Source: Rhinopomastus cyanomelas
Lineage: Eukaryota > Chordata > Aves > Bucerotiformes > Rhinopomastidae
Assembly: GCA_013400115.1 (NCBI GenBank)
Contig: VXBP01008604.1
Coordinates: 119,135 to 183,134, forward strand
DNA: 64,000 bases
Direction: 5' to 3'
A program made the translations under genes and the position numbers. Position 1 is the stretch's first letter. Each line of letters opens with the position of its first letter. The notes under the pieces are model-generated. The model did no database searches. It was not told where the DNA came from and saw only the letters and a program-made list of their open reading frames with translations. Below, one piece after another: positions 37,201 to 46,777 of this stretch.

Positions 37201-38842
37201 AGGTGGCTCTTGGTGGCTGGTCAAGGGTGCAGCTCTCCAGCTCTGCCTCACGCTCCAGAGCTCCTGCTGTTCCTGCAGCCCGTTCCCTTCCCGTGGTCCA
37301 GGACAAGGGCTTCCATTGTTTCCCTCTGCTGTTGTTCAGTTTCCATTCTCCTCCCTGAAAACACCACGATCTTCTGCTCTTGTTCCCGTTCCAGTCAGAC
37401 CAGTGACTCAGCTGGTTCTGGGAACAAGCTGCCCTTTCTCTGCGGGGAGGGGGCAGGCAGATGATTTGTGAGTTGCTGTCAGGGCTCTGCTTCACTGGAG
37501 CACTGGGGGAGCCCAGGCCCCTCGGGTTGGGTTTGTGCAGGGACCTTGAGGTTCCTGCCCCTTGCACCAAAGCTCTTCAGCCCTGAGCTCCCCCCTCAGG
37601 GCCTTCCTGCACAAACCTGTGACCACAGTGACTCCCTTCCCACAGAAAGGTCGCGGGCTTGGCCACCGCATGAATCATTCGGGTTGAAGGAGACCTCCAA
37701 GATGATCCAGTCCAGCCATCAAGCCCACTGCCCACTAAACCCCGCTCCCCAGGGCCGCAGCTACTTGCTGTTCTAACCCCTCTGGGGACAGCGACTCCCC
37801 ACCCCTCCCTGGGCAGCCTGTTGCAGCCCCTGGCCACTCAGCAGAGCTCCCGTGGGGCAGAGCTCTGCAGCTGATGGCCTCTCCCTCTCCCTCCCTCCCC
37901 AGATCACAGCGGTCTGCAACTTCTTCACCTACGTCCGCTACATCCAGCAGGGCTTGGTGCGGCAGGACGGTAAGGGGGGCTGCAGGCTGGGGTTGCTCCC
38001 TGGGGGCGTCGAGGTGGGGAGCAAGAGGGTGGGAATGGGACAGCCTGGGGTGCCCTGGGCTCCCTGTTGGCGAGGAGCAGCTGCGTGGTGGAGGGGAGGC
38101 AGCAGTGGATGAGCCCGCTCCTTGCTCATCGGCGTGTGGGGAGCTTTGCCCTGGTGTGAAACTGGGGAGGGGTGACCTGATGGGCCTGCGCTGCCCGTCA
38201 CAGCGTCACGGACTCCGTGGGGTTGGAAGGGAGCTCGGGGATCACCCCGTGTCACTGGCCCCATGCCATGGGCAGTGACACCTCTCACCAGACCAGGCTG
38301 CCCACAGCCCCATCCAGCCTGGCCTTGGGCACTGCCAGGGATGGTGGAGCAGCCACAGCCTCCCTGGGCAACCTGTTCCAGGGCCTCAGCAGCCTCCCAG
38401 GGAGGGCTTTCTGCCTCAGATCTCATCTCAGTCTCCCCTCTTGGAGCCTGAACCCAGCCCTCTTGACCCAGCACCAGACCCCCTTGGAAAAAGCCCCTCT
38501 GCAGCTCTCCTGGAGCCCCTTCAGGGACTGGGGGCTGCTCTGAGGTCCCCCAGAGCCTTCTCTTCTCCAGGCTGAACAGCCCCCGCTCCCTCATGGCTCC
38601 CTCCCCATCGTGGCTGCTTCCCTCACACTGGGGATGAACTGGGTGACACAGGGAGCACAGCCCAGCCTGAACTGGTGCCCAGCTGTGCCCCGCTGACTGG
38701 CCTCGTGGTTCACTTTTGGTTTTCTCCTCCTGTCCCCTCCAACCCTTTGTGCTTTGCAGTGGAGCCGATGTTCTGGGAGGTCATGCGGCTCCGCAGGGAG
38801 ATGTCTCTGGCCAAACTGGGCTTCTACCCCAGTGAGATGTGA
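31054..38842 (+). CDS. RAB3IL1: RAB3IL1 (GRAB, Rabin3-like 1), nine recognised coding exons
   Basis: Exons 31054-31273, 31441-31536, 32866-32943, 33422-33637, 35936-36064, 36182-36294, 36992-37091, 37903-37969 and 38760-38842 join in frame. They match human GRAB from its second exon on: RLRSSS-EIREKGSEFLKEEL, ELKLKD-ECERLSKVREQLE, then the C-terminal FFTY-RYIQQGLVRQD block and LAKLGF. GRAB is a cytosolic guanine nucleotide exchange factor for Rab3A and Rab8, with an N-terminal Sec2-type coiled coil (exons 31,054 to 33,422) and a C-terminal region that binds Rab11 in the Rabin8 family. 366 residues are visible, and human has 382. The N-terminal start is not proven (see the candidate at 25,639). 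All introns are GT-AG. It is divergent from BEST1 and convergent with FADS2. Confidence 0.94.
31441..31536 (+). CDS. RAB3IL1: RAB3IL1 coding exon, coiled coil
   Basis: 32 codons, ELKLKDKECERLSKVREQLE followed by QELEELTASLFE: a clear heptad coiled coil and the most conserved part of the Sec2 domain. Confidence 0.96.
32060..32145 (+). repeat. 41-bp direct duplication (RAB3IL1 intron)
   Basis: gtgagggccaggagagcatc followed by cccactgctggaggtctgg occurs at 32,061 and again at 32,102. Two near-identical copies, recent in appearance. Confidence 0.85.
32735..32830 (+). repeat. CR1-like terminal fragment (RAB3IL1 intron)
   Basis: ttggggggttgggctggctg, then atctctgcaggtccctaaca and tgtggttctttgtgg: the sense CR1 end. 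Confidence 0.65.
32866..32943 (+). CDS. RAB3IL1: RAB3IL1 coding exon, coiled coil
   Basis: 26 codons, EAHKMVREANTKQAASEKQL then REARGK, continuing the Sec2 coiled coil. Confidence 0.95.
33422..33637 (+). CDS. RAB3IL1: RAB3IL1 coding exon, end of coiled coil and linker
   Basis: 72 codons. Starts [20 protein letters not shown], then SPNRELHPQLQSPSK; the Ser-rich linker GRNKSTSS is followed by a poorly conserved stretch to GHERRE. Confidence 0.94.
33985..34400 (-). repeat. Composite CR1-like region (RAB3IL1 intron)
   Basis: Antisense terminal piece (gttggaaaagacctttggga, ggaacaggttgcccaggg) runs to about 34,200. Sense-oriented words (gggcagcctggctgtagccc, gagctcagagggcttctcc) follow to about 34,350. 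Two insertions in opposite orientation are likely. Confidence 0.6.
34720..34960 (-). repeat. CR1-like fragment (RAB3IL1 intron)
   Basis: agaatcgtaggctggctgag, then ggtcatctgctccagcctcc. The remainder to 34,960 is diverged. Confidence 0.5.
35936..36064 (+). CDS. RAB3IL1: RAB3IL1 coding exon
   Basis: 43 codons, VDSILFAEFQAWKESPTLDK, then the RIYREDIGPCLDF region, close to human VDTILFAEFQAW. Confidence 0.96.
36182..36294 (+). CDS. RAB3IL1: RAB3IL1 coding exon
   Basis: 113 nt, LSKLVRVAVEQNTLTIEPVA then SQTLP; ends with the first two bases of a lysine codon before gtaagg. Confidence 0.95.
36435..36725 (-). repeat. CR1-like LINE 3' end (RAB3IL1 intron)
   Basis: tcatagaatcatggggtggc, ttggaagagaccttagaggc, catcctgaacatctccagg and ccttgtcctactgctagatg: antisense CR1 of an older subfamily. 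Confidence 0.75.
36992..37091 (+). CDS. RAB3IL1: RAB3IL1 coding exon
   Basis: 100 nt. Completes lysine, then RCALSGLPRTCRHRIMLGD and YYYISPSCRAR. ALSGL and RTCRHRI match human. Confidence 0.95.
37670..37850 (-). repeat. CR1-like fragment (RAB3IL1 intron)
   Basis: tgaatcattcgggttgaagg, agacctccaagatgatccag and ccctgggcagcctgttgcag blocks. Confidence 0.65.
37903..37969 (+). CDS. RAB3IL1: RAB3IL1 coding exon
   Basis: 67 nt, ITAVCNFFTYVRYIQQGLVR then QD and a split codon; near-identical to human. Confidence 0.97.
38205..38600 (-). repeat. CR1-like LINE 3' end (RAB3IL1 intron)
   Basis: acggactccgtggggttgga, ccatgccatgggcagtgaca, cagcctggccttgggcactg and gggcctcagcagcctccc blocks. Same subfamily as the copy at 8,975. 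Confidence 0.8.
38760..38842 (+). CDS. RAB3IL1: RAB3IL1 last coding exon with stop
   Basis: 83 nt, split valine then EPMFWEVMRLRREMSLAKLG and FYPSEM, TGA. The last residues differ from human FFPQEA. Confidence 0.96.
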
Positions 38843-40540
38843 GCGGGGTGCGCAAGGAGGCCGCTCCCCGAGGTGCCTGTCCTGCAGCTGAGATCCAGGA
38901 GCACGAAGCACAAGCTCTGCCTTCAGCTGTCCCGCTCCTCCAGCCGTGCCTGGAATGCAGCTGCGAGCTGGGCTGGCCCCGGCTGCTGCGGGGTGGCCAT
39001 CTCCAGACCATCCTCTGTGGGCCCCCCTCTCTGCAGTGTCTGTCCACTGGTTATTCCAGACTTGGGGGTTCATGTGCAGTCTGCTTTGGCCCAGTCCTGT
39101 GCGAGGCAGGAGGTCTGGACCTTCTCCTTCCTAGGCAGGCCCTTCAGGACGGGTGCTGGCTGGCTGGCCGTGCTCTTCGGGGTGCCGTGGGCTGGGGGAG
39201 CAGCCAGAGGCACAGGGTGATCTCAGTTTGGGGAGCAGCCAGAGCCTGGGCGCTGCTCCGGGTCCTTGAGCAGGAGAAGATGAGCAGGGGGTTGTGTGAC
39301 TCCCAGCTGGCCCCTGCTTGGCTGCCTTCAGCACAGGGGTTTGAACTTCTGGTCTGGAGAACCTGCTGCAGTTGCCCCACGGGGTGGGACGTGGCTGGTG
39401 CCCAGCGCTGGGTGCAGAGGTCCCTCATGGTGCCCTTGGATAGAACCATCACCCCAGCCAGCTGCCTTCAGTAGCTCTCGGGGTCACTTTGGGCACTTCT
39501 AGCCCCACTCTTGGTGGGACCCGTGGTCCCAGGTTGGGTTGTCTCCAGAAGGTCCCGGCGTTTCCTCCGCAGCGTTCTATCATCAGCTCCACTAGAAGAG
39601 CCAGCGTCTCCCTGGCTGCCATCCCCAGCTGGGAGATGTGAGACACCTTCACGGGCACCTGAGGGGTGGGACTGGGGTGTTGCTGGAGCTGCTGGATGTC
39701 ACCAGCCCAGGTTTGTCTGCGCAGCACCGCGGTAAAGCCACGCCAGGGGCTTGTAGCCGGTTCAGCCTTGTTCTCAGGGGCTCCACCACAACCCACCCTG
39801 GAGGTTTCATCTCACCTGGTGTCTGCCATCACCAGAAGTCCCATCTCAGCGAGCTGGTGCCCAGGACCAGATCATCAGCTCTGCCAAGCTTCACCCTCTC
39901 CTGGGAGGTGCTGCAGTAGGAACTCTGTGTCTTCAGCAGGAGAACCTGGACTGGGCTGCTCTGTCCCTCTCCAGGGGAGGGGGGAATAGGCAGGGATGAT
40001 GGAAGGTTTGGAAGCCACTACCTGGAGAGCTTGAACCTTCTGTGGAAGACTCTCGTGAGCACGAGCTTTCCTGTCCTGAGCACGCTCAGTTGCTCCTCAG
40101 GGGACTCCTCTCCTCCTGCGGTGGTGGTTGGTGGGTTGGTAGCTACATCCAGCACGAGTTGTCATCTCCAGAGCTGGGGGAGCCTGTTCCTGATGATACC
40201 CAAGAGCTCTGAATCCCCCTCCTTCAGCTCCAGACGGGCTGACCTGCAAGTTGGTAGCACCCTGGCTCTGCCTTTGCGCCCCACAGCTGAGCTCTCCAGC
40301 TCGTCCTGCTCCAGCCTAAGCTAGAGGTGGGTGTCCTGCTGCTCCTCACCAAAGAGGTGCTTCAACTGTGGAGTTAAAGCCTGGAACAGAGCTTTGGGGA
40401 GGGTTGGTTGAGTCTGGAGCTGGTGATAAACCTGTGTGGGGGCATCTGCAGCCTGGTGGCACTGGGACGTCGGTGTTTCATGAGGAGAAGACAGAAAACC
40501 CTTTCCCTGACTCAAATAAACTCTATCTCCAGCTGTTTCT
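38843..40540 (+). other. RAB3IL1: RAB3IL1 3' UTR (inferred)
   Basis: About 1.7 kb from stop to just past the AATAAA at 40,515. No clear CR1 inside, in contrast to the flanking DNA, which fits an exonic region kept free of insertions. Confidence 0.65.
40515..40520 (+). terminator. RAB3IL1: RAB3IL1 poly(A) signal AATAAA
   Basis: The first AATAAA after the RAB3IL1 stop, in gactcaaataaactctatct. Confidence 0.75.
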
Positions 40541-40675
40541 CCTGGTAGCTGACCTCTTGGTCCCCATCAGCTGCCCCCTTGCCCACCAGCCGTGGCTGCG
40601 TCGCTGCTCTGGGAATGAAGTGATTCCCCTCTGGGTGGGAGATGGGTTGGGGTGGGTCACTGACGTGGGGACAAG

Positions 40676-40990
40676 GATGCACAGAACCACTCTGCTTGGA
40701 AAAGACCCCTGGGACCATCGAGTCCACCCATCTGCCCCACCTTACAGGGTCACCCCTAAACCACATCTCTCAACACCTCAGCCAAGCGATCCTTGGACCC
40801 ATCCAGGGATGGCCACTTGGCCACCCCCCTGGGCAGCCCATTCCAGTGCCCGGCCACCCTAACACCGAGCCTAAACCTGCCCTGTTGCAGTCTGAACCCC
40901 TTCCCTCTTGTTCTGTCACCAGCTTCTTGTGAGAAGAGCCCAGCACCACCCTCTCCACAACGTCCCCTCAGGTGGTTGTAGAGTTGCCCC
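40676..40990 (-). repeat. CR1-like LINE 3' end
   Basis: cacagaaccactctgcttgg, aaaagacccctgggaccatc and ccattccagtgcccggccac blocks, with cttgttctgtcaccagcttc at the far end. It lies about 150 bp beyond the RAB3IL1 poly(A) signal. Confidence 0.75.
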
Positions 40991-41176
40991 CGCAAAGGGT
41001 CTTCATTTCCCAAAGGTGTCACTGGTCTGTGACCAACTGTCTGGCTGTGGAGAAGGAAACCAGTTGCGGGAACTAAACTGGTGCTGCCTGCCCATCTTGC
41101 TGGTGTCTGGGGCGTTGCACAGAGTCGAGGTCCTTTGTCGTCAGGGTCCTTCTGGGCCTGAAGACCATGGCCCAGC

Positions 41177-41310
41177 TCACGGAGCATTAGGGACTGGAAG
41201 GGGCCTCAGAAGACCATCCGGTCCCACCCCCTGCCAGAGCAGGATCCCCTGGATCCAGTGGCACAGGAACATGGCCGGGGGGGTTGACACGTCTGCAGAG
41301 AAGGAGGCTC
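41177..41310 (-). repeat. CR1-like terminal fragment, interrupted
   Basis: cacggagcattagggactgg, gatcccctggatccagtggc and aggaacatggccggggggg. The expected continuation stops at the GC-rich segment with the n at 41,323. Wording like the next CR1 block (gaggcttcacaccctcctgg) reappears near 41,466. Confidence 0.7.
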
Positions 41311-41322
41311 CTGGGGAGGGGG

Positions 41323-41323
41323 N
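41323..41323. other. Single ambiguous base (possible join)
   Basis: n in ctggggaggggg-n-cgccagggggcgcagg. Following it, an about 31-bp phrase (ctcccctctggaggctcctg) is repeated, and the CR1 sequence is interrupted. Confidence 0.6.
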
Positions 41324-42374
41324 CGCCAGGGGGCGCAGGCGGAGCGGGCAGCGCCCGGCCAACCGGCCGGAGCATCTCGGGCTCCCCGGGGGCTCCCGCT
41401 CCCCTCTGGAGGCTCCTGCTCCCCTCTGGAGGCTCCGCACCTGCTGGCTCGGCTCTCCTCTGGAGAGGCTTCACACCCTCCTGGCCATGCTCCTGTGCCA
41501 CTGGAGCTGACCCACTAACCGCCTTGGAGCCGCCAGCAGGTGCCTGATGCTGCTGGACGTGGGCGCCAGGCGCTGCTGGAGGCCACCTTCGCTCTTCCTG
41601 CAGCAGGGCTGCAGCCAGGGCTGGGACAGGCGGCTCGTCTGCTGCCTTTGGTGACCTTCCCTTGGTCAGGTCCTCTGCTGAGCCCCAGCCGACGCAGCGG
41701 TAAGAGCGAAGCACGAGCCAGCAGCACCCTGTGGTCCCGTGAGCTGATGGCACGGTTGGGTAGGTGAAGGGTTGGGACTAGGCTGGGTAGATGTTGGGAC
41801 TAGGTTGGGTAGATGAAGGGTTGGGATGAAATTGGGTAGATGAAGGGTTTCACAGAATTTTCACCTCAGCCAAGGACTGTCCAACCCATGGAGACTCCCA
41901 GTGAAGTAGGTTGAGCTGGGCTGAACCTAAAGACCGCCAGGTTCTCCACGTAATTAGTCTTGACTTTGCACAGGTCACTCCACAACTGAGGAGAGGGGGT
42001 GAGAGGAGAGAAAGCACAGGATGGTTCTCAGGCTCTCTAGGGTTGCTCTTGATGCAGGTTGGGTTCTACAGGGTTTCTGTTTCTGCGGGTGGCTGCTTGA
42101 CGTCAAGTCTGATTATTATCCCGAGAATAATTTGAAGTAAAGGAATCAGACAGGTTGACCCACCCCACCCCTCTCAGCTGGGATCAGCAATGATGAGCAA
42201 TTACTGGGGTTAATCTCCTCATTATCATCTACAAATGCAGCACCTGGCCAGTGGGGCAGATGGTTGTCAGGTTGTGCTACAAAGGAGCCTTCAGGCGAGG
42301 GTGGTGCCTCCAGGCAAGGTTCCTTCTCCTTGACCTTCTTCACGCCTTGGGTACTGGGAAAGACAGCTCAACAG
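41324..42374. other. Intergenic, RAB3IL1 to FADS2, no gene recognised
   Basis: GC-rich to about 41,760, then ordinary sequence. A 27-33 bp phrase (agggttgggactaggctggg, tagatgttgggactagg) is repeated at about 41,765-41,850. No exon was recognised; no FADS3 remnant could be found. Confidence 0.45.
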
Positions 42375-42740
42375 AGAATCTCAGAACATCAGGGACTGGA
42401 AAGGACCTTGAGACATCAGCCAGTCCCATCCCCCTGCCACAGCAGGATCCCCTAGATCCAGGTGCACAGGAACAGTCCAGGTGGGTCTGAAACATCTCCA
42501 GAGAAGGAGACTCCACAGCCCCCCTGGGCAGCCCCTGCCAGGGCTCTGGCACCCTCACTGGGAAGAAGGTCCTTCTCACATGGATGTGGAACCTCCTCTG
42601 CTCCAGCTCACACCAGTTGCCCCTTGTCCCATCGCTGGGTGCCCCTGAGCAGAGCCTGGCTCCATCCTCCTGACACCCACCCTTCACATATTCATGGGGT
42701 CACACCCTGCCCAGGAGGTCTCCTGTCTCTGCTCCCTGTC
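42375..42740 (-). repeat. CR1-like LINE 3' half
   Basis: agaatctcagaacatcaggg, gatcccctagatccaggtgc, tggatgtggaacctcctctg and ccccttgtcccatcgctggg: the abundant subfamily. Confidence 0.85.
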
Positions 42741-42879
42741 CCAGGAGAGGGTCTGACTGTTGGGCACCAGTATCCTTCACGCTGGTTCTGAATCGTTCTG
42801 GCTGCCTGAGGTTTTCTTCCATGGGGAGCTTGAGGGGCTTCAGCAGCGGCGTCGCTCGGAATGTGTTGGACAGTCTCTG

Positions 42880-43340
42880 GGAGTCAAGGAATCGTTCAGA
42901 CTGGAGGAGACCTTTAGGATCATCGAGTCCAGCCCTGAACCCAGCTGCCCTGGCCCACCGCTGAACCCTGTCCCTGAGCTCCACGATGGTGGAACATGGC
43001 CAGGGATGGTGATGGAACCCCCTCCCTGGGCCGCCTGTTCCAAGGGCTGATGGCCCTTTCCTTGTGGCCAACCTGACCTTCCCCTGGTGCAGCTTGAGGA
43101 CGTTTTCTCTTGTCCTGTTGCTTGTTCCTTGTGAGAAGAGACCAACCCCCAGCTCTCTCCACCCTCCTGTCAGGCACTTGCAGACAGCACTAAGGTCTCC
43201 CCTCAGCCTCCTCGTCTCCAGAGTGACCAGCCCCAGCTTCCTCAGCTGCTCCTCACAGGGCTTGCTCTCCAGAGCCTTCCCCAGCTGCACCCACTGCAGC
43301 CCCTCGATGTCCTTCTTGTCTTGAGGAGCCCCCAGACTGA
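42880..43340 (-). repeat. CR1-like LINE
   Basis: gaatcgttcagactggagga, gacctttaggatcatcgagt, ccccctccctgggccgcctg, cttgttccttgtgagaagag and ctcctcacagggcttgctct: a longer antisense copy of an older subfamily. Confidence 0.75.
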
Positions 43341-43943
43341 CCCCAGTGTCACCTCCTCCCAAGCAGCTTCAGCTCTGCTCTCACAACCGAGCTCCTCCAG
43401 CACCCACAGGGGTGACCCCTGGGTCGCTCTGTGTCACAGGGAAAAGAGCTCAACCCCCTCTGGGACCTCAGGGCTACGAGGACCCTGTTGCCTTGGGTCG
43501 CTCAGAGCTTCTGGGAACTGCTGGACTCTCTCAGGAAGAGGGGCAGGTGCCAGAGCAGGTGGCCACAGCTGCCTTCTTGCGTCAGACCTCCCCGTGTTTG
43601 CTCCAGGGGTCAAACAAACCCCTCAACAACGGGGTCGGGCAGGGGCTGGCTCGAGTTCGGCGACCTTTCGCCCGGGGTGCTCTCTGCGGGATGGGTTTGC
43701 CGATGGAGCAATCCCCGTGCGCTCTGGAAGCCACCGCGTCGGTCCCGGGCAACCGACGACCACCAGCTGCCCTTCCCTGGCTGACCTGGGACAGCCTGTG
43801 TGCTGCCTGCCCACAGCCCCCATCCACCCATCGCCGGCAGCTCCTCCAGCTGCAGGTGGGGTTCTCCTGGGTTTATCTGCAAGAAGCAGCAGCCTCCCAG
43901 TTCTGCTGAAGGCTCTGGGCTGACCCAAACCCCAGATGGGGGT
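43341..43943. other. Intergenic, no gene recognised
   Basis: Overlapping open frames on both strands of about 190-200 codons (43,321-43,923 and 43,346-43,909) reflect CpG/GC composition. No domain, conserved motif or splice context was recognised. Confidence 0.4.
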
Positions 43944-44043
43944 GACCTGAGGTCCGTTGGTGCTGTTGACCTGAGGTCCATTGGTGCTGTTGACCTGAGG
44001 TCCACCCATGGTGTTGGCCTAAGATCTATCGATGGTGTTGACC
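43944..44043 (+). repeat. 24-bp minisatellite, about four copies
   Basis: acctgaggtccgttggtgct then gttg is repeated with small changes at 24-27 bp spacing, ending cctaagatctatcgatggtg. Confidence 0.85.
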
Positions 44044-44049
44044 AAACCA

Positions 44050-44660
44050 GTCACTGAATCACAGAACATTAGGGATTGGAAGAGACCCCAAAGGTCATCC
44101 AGTCCCATCCCCCTGCCACAGCAGGTTCCCCTAGATCCAGTCACACAGGAACATGGCCAAGTGGGTTGGAAATGGCTCCAGAGCAGGAGGCTCCACAACC
44201 CCCTGGGCAGCCCCTGCCAGGGCTCTGCCACCCTCCCTGGGAACAAAGTCCTTCTCACACTGATGTGGAACCTCCTCTGCTCCAGCTCACACCCACTGGC
44301 CCTTGTCCTGTCACTGGGTGCCCCTGAGCAGAGCCTGGCTCCATCCTCCTGACACCCACCTTTCACATCTTGATCAACATCCATGGGGTACCCCTCAGGC
44401 TCCTCTTCTCCAGCCCCAGCTCCCTCAGCCTCTCCTCAGCAGGGAGATGCTCCCCCCCTCCATCATCTCTTCATGGCTCTGCGCTGGGCTCTCCTCAGCA
44501 GCTCTGTGTCTCTTTGAGGGGCCCACAGCTGGACCCAACCTTCCAGCTGTGGTCTCCCCAGGGCAGAGTAGAGGGGAAGGAGAACCCCTCTCCATCTCCT
44601 AACCATCCCCCTTCTAATCCAGCCCAGGATGCTGCTGACTTCTTGTCCACCAGAGCCCAC
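44050..44660 (-). repeat. CR1-like LINE, about 0.6 kb
   Basis: A well-preserved antisense copy of the abundant subfamily: tcacagaacattagggattg, cagcaggttcccctagatcc, ccttgtcctgtcactgggtg, atcttgatcaacatccatgg, cagcctctcctcagcaggga, then ORF2-end words cacagctggacccaac. Confidence 0.88.
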
Positions 44661-44942
44661 CGCTGGCTGCTGGCCCTCCTGCTGGCCACCAGGACCCCCC
44701 TCCCTGGTCCCTTTCTCCTCAGTCTCCCCACCAGGACCCCCTGGTCCCTTTCTCCTCAGTCTCCCCACAATCCAAACCCCATCCAGCCCCTTGCTGGGTC
44801 CTGAGTCCAGAATCCACCCGGATGGTGACATCCTACCCAGCCCAGCCGGGGGGTCCGCGCTGCGGGGGAGGCTCTGGGACACCCCGAGGCGGCTGGGAGC
44901 AGACCCCACAGAGCAGGTCGACCACCAGCGACTTGTTAGGGT

Positions 44943-44948
44943 TTTATT
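44943..44948 (-). terminator. Minus-strand AATAAA outside the known genes
   Basis: TTTATT on the plus strand, 26 bases beyond the stop codon of the small minus-strand ORF at 44,974-45,261. It could be a real poly(A) signal or chance. Confidence 0.35.
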
Positions 44949-44973
44949 GAGGGGCTGGACACACGGAGCAGAA

Positions 44974-45261
44974 CTAGAGCTGCCGCATAAGGAACCTGGT
45001 CCCGAGGGTTTCGCAGCCCCCCTGGGGAACGTGAGGGTTCGGTCGGGGCAGGAGCAGCAGCAGAGGCCACGGCAAGTCCATGAGAAGGATGAAGACCCTG
45101 ATGAAGGTCTCAAACCCAACCAGGGTGACCGAGCCCTGTGGTGCTGGTGCCTGGAGGCATCTCCTGAGGAGGCTCTGCTGGTGCTCGGAGCTGGCAGCTG
45201 GGCTCAAGGGAACGATCTCGGGGTTTAAACCCGCTGGGCTTCCGCCGGGGCTCGGCTCCAT
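44974..45261 (-). CDS. Small ORF of unknown function, 95 codons
   Basis: Not recognised. ATG in strong context (A at -3, G at +4), TAG at 44,974-44,976, AATAAA just beyond. Predicted N-terminus MEPSPGGSPAGLNPEI; one hydrophobic stretch (VFILLMDLPWPLLLLL) in the second half could cross a membrane. It lies in non-CR1 DNA between CR1 copies. No upstream exon or homology was recognised. It may be a chance frame, the last exon of an unrecognised gene, or a lineage-specific transcript. Confidence 0.2.
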   Translation of the reverse strand: MEPSPGGSPAGLNPEIVPLSPAASSEHQQSLLRRCLQAPAPQGSVTLVGFETFIRVFILLMDLPWPLLLLLPRPNPHVPQGGCETLGTRFLMRQL

Positions 45262-45514
45262 CTTCGCTCACAAGCCCCCTGGCCTTCAGGGGAGGGGATT
45301 GTCGTTGCTGAAGACCTGGGCTGCAGCCTGAACCACCTTCAGGGGGCTGGAGTGGCTGGTGCTCCGGGAGGACTCTGCCGGTGCCACCCCTCAGAGCTGC
45401 AGGAGGAGCAGCTGAGCGGCACCGTGAGGTGCACAGTGGTGCTGCCACCCTCTGCCACCTCCTTGGGGTCACAGAACGTCAGGGAGAAGGAGGAAAATGA
45501 GGGTGGGGGAGCAG

Positions 45515-45670
45515 CAGCAGGATCACAGAGCATCAGGGGCGGGAAGGGACCTCGAGAGATCATCCAGTCCATCCTCCTGCCACAGCAGGATCCCCTGGAT
45601 CCAGTCACACAGGAACGTGGGCAGGTGGGTTTGAAGTGTCTCCAGAGAAGGAGGCTCCACAAGCCCCTGG
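45515..45670 (-). repeat. CR1-like terminal fragment
   Basis: gatcacagagcatcaggggc, ggatcccctggatccagtca and gtttgaagtgtctccagag blocks; stops at gcccctgggtctg. Confidence 0.75.
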
Positions 45671-46149
45671 GTCTGTGCTCTGGCTCCAGGTGCTGGCGGT
45701 CAGTGGGATAACACAGGGCACCTGCTACCCAGTTGCTCCGGCCGGTCTCCACCCCCTCATTAAGCTTCTCCCCACCTCTGCCTCCCCTCCCAGCCTGTTC
45801 CCATCCCAGTCCTTCTCCTCATCTCTCTCCTTCTCCTCATTGCTCTCCTCCTTCTCATCTCTGTCCTCCTCAGAGGCTGCTCCTGCCTTCGCTGCCCTGT
45901 CTGCAGGCAGAGCCTTTCTCCACCAACTGGAGACGATCCAGCTCCTCCAGCCTGGGCTTCAGTGGCCACCACCAAGCGGCTGAGGAGAAGCAGACCCACC
46001 CCAAGACCAGCTCTGCCCCTGCAGCCTGTGGAACTGGTGATGGGTGGGGGCTGAGCCGGGTTAAACAACCCCCAGCAGCCTCCCAGCGGGTCCCTGGGTT
46101 CTTTCTGTTGGGCTTCTGCTTTTGCTTCTCATTGCAGGGCAGCTGGATG
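45671..46149. other. Intergenic, pyrimidine-rich, no gene recognised
   Basis: A C/T-rich stretch around 45,770-45,880 (ccttctcctcatctctctcc and similar) reads as a Ser/Pro-rich frame on the plus strand. It is low complexity and not supported as coding. Confidence 0.4.
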
Positions 46150-46725
46150 GTCTTTGTTGGGGGTGAAAGGCCACGAGATGTCACCTCAAGGCGAGAAGGA
46201 CACAGAGATGCTGGAGCAGGTCCAGAGAAGGGCAGTGAGGGTGGTGAAGGGGCTGGGGGACAGGTCTGGGGAGGGGTGGCTGAGGGAACTGGGGTTCTGG
46301 AGAGTCTCCTCTGTAGAAGAGACTGGGGAACTGGGGTTCTGGAGAGGAGACTCTGGAGAGTCTTTTGAGTCTCTGGAAAGTCTCCTTTGGAGAGGAGACT
46401 GAGGAACTGGGGTTCTGGAGAGGAGACAGTGGGGAGACCTTGTTGCTGTCTGCAGCTAGTTGAAAGGAGGGTGTAGAGAGGTGGGGGTCAGTCTCTTCTC
46501 CCAGCAACAGAATGAGAGTTGACCTCAAGCTGCCCCAGGAGAGGGTGAGGTCAGACACCAGGGACCCAAGAAATCAGTCTGGACTTCCCTGGTGGAGCGA
46601 CCAGGGGTTGGAACAGGCTGCCCAGGGAGGGAGTCACCGTCCCTGGAGGGGAGCAGGGTGGGGCTGGTGGTGGGACTGGATGATCTCTGAGGTCTCTCTG
46701 GTGATTCTTCTCTTGCAAGAGCGGC
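46150..46725 (+). repeat. CR1-like LINE, sense orientation, with internal expansion
   Basis: Starts gagaaggacacagagatgct and ggagcaggtccagagaaggg, has the usual ggaacaggctgcccaggg and ends tggatgatctctgaggtctc. Between 46,270 and 46,435 the phrase gaactggggttctggagag is repeated about four times. It stops about 50 bp beyond the FADS2 poly(A) signal. Confidence 0.8.
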
Positions 46726-46771
46726 AAGAAGACGCCCGGCAGCCGGCTCCCGCCGTGAGGCTGCTCAGATT

Positions 46772-46777
46772 TTTATT
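46772..46777 (-). terminator. FADS2: FADS2 poly(A) signal (TTTATT on plus strand)
   Basis: AATAAA on the minus strand, about 1.44 kb beyond the FADS2 stop. Confidence 0.75.
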
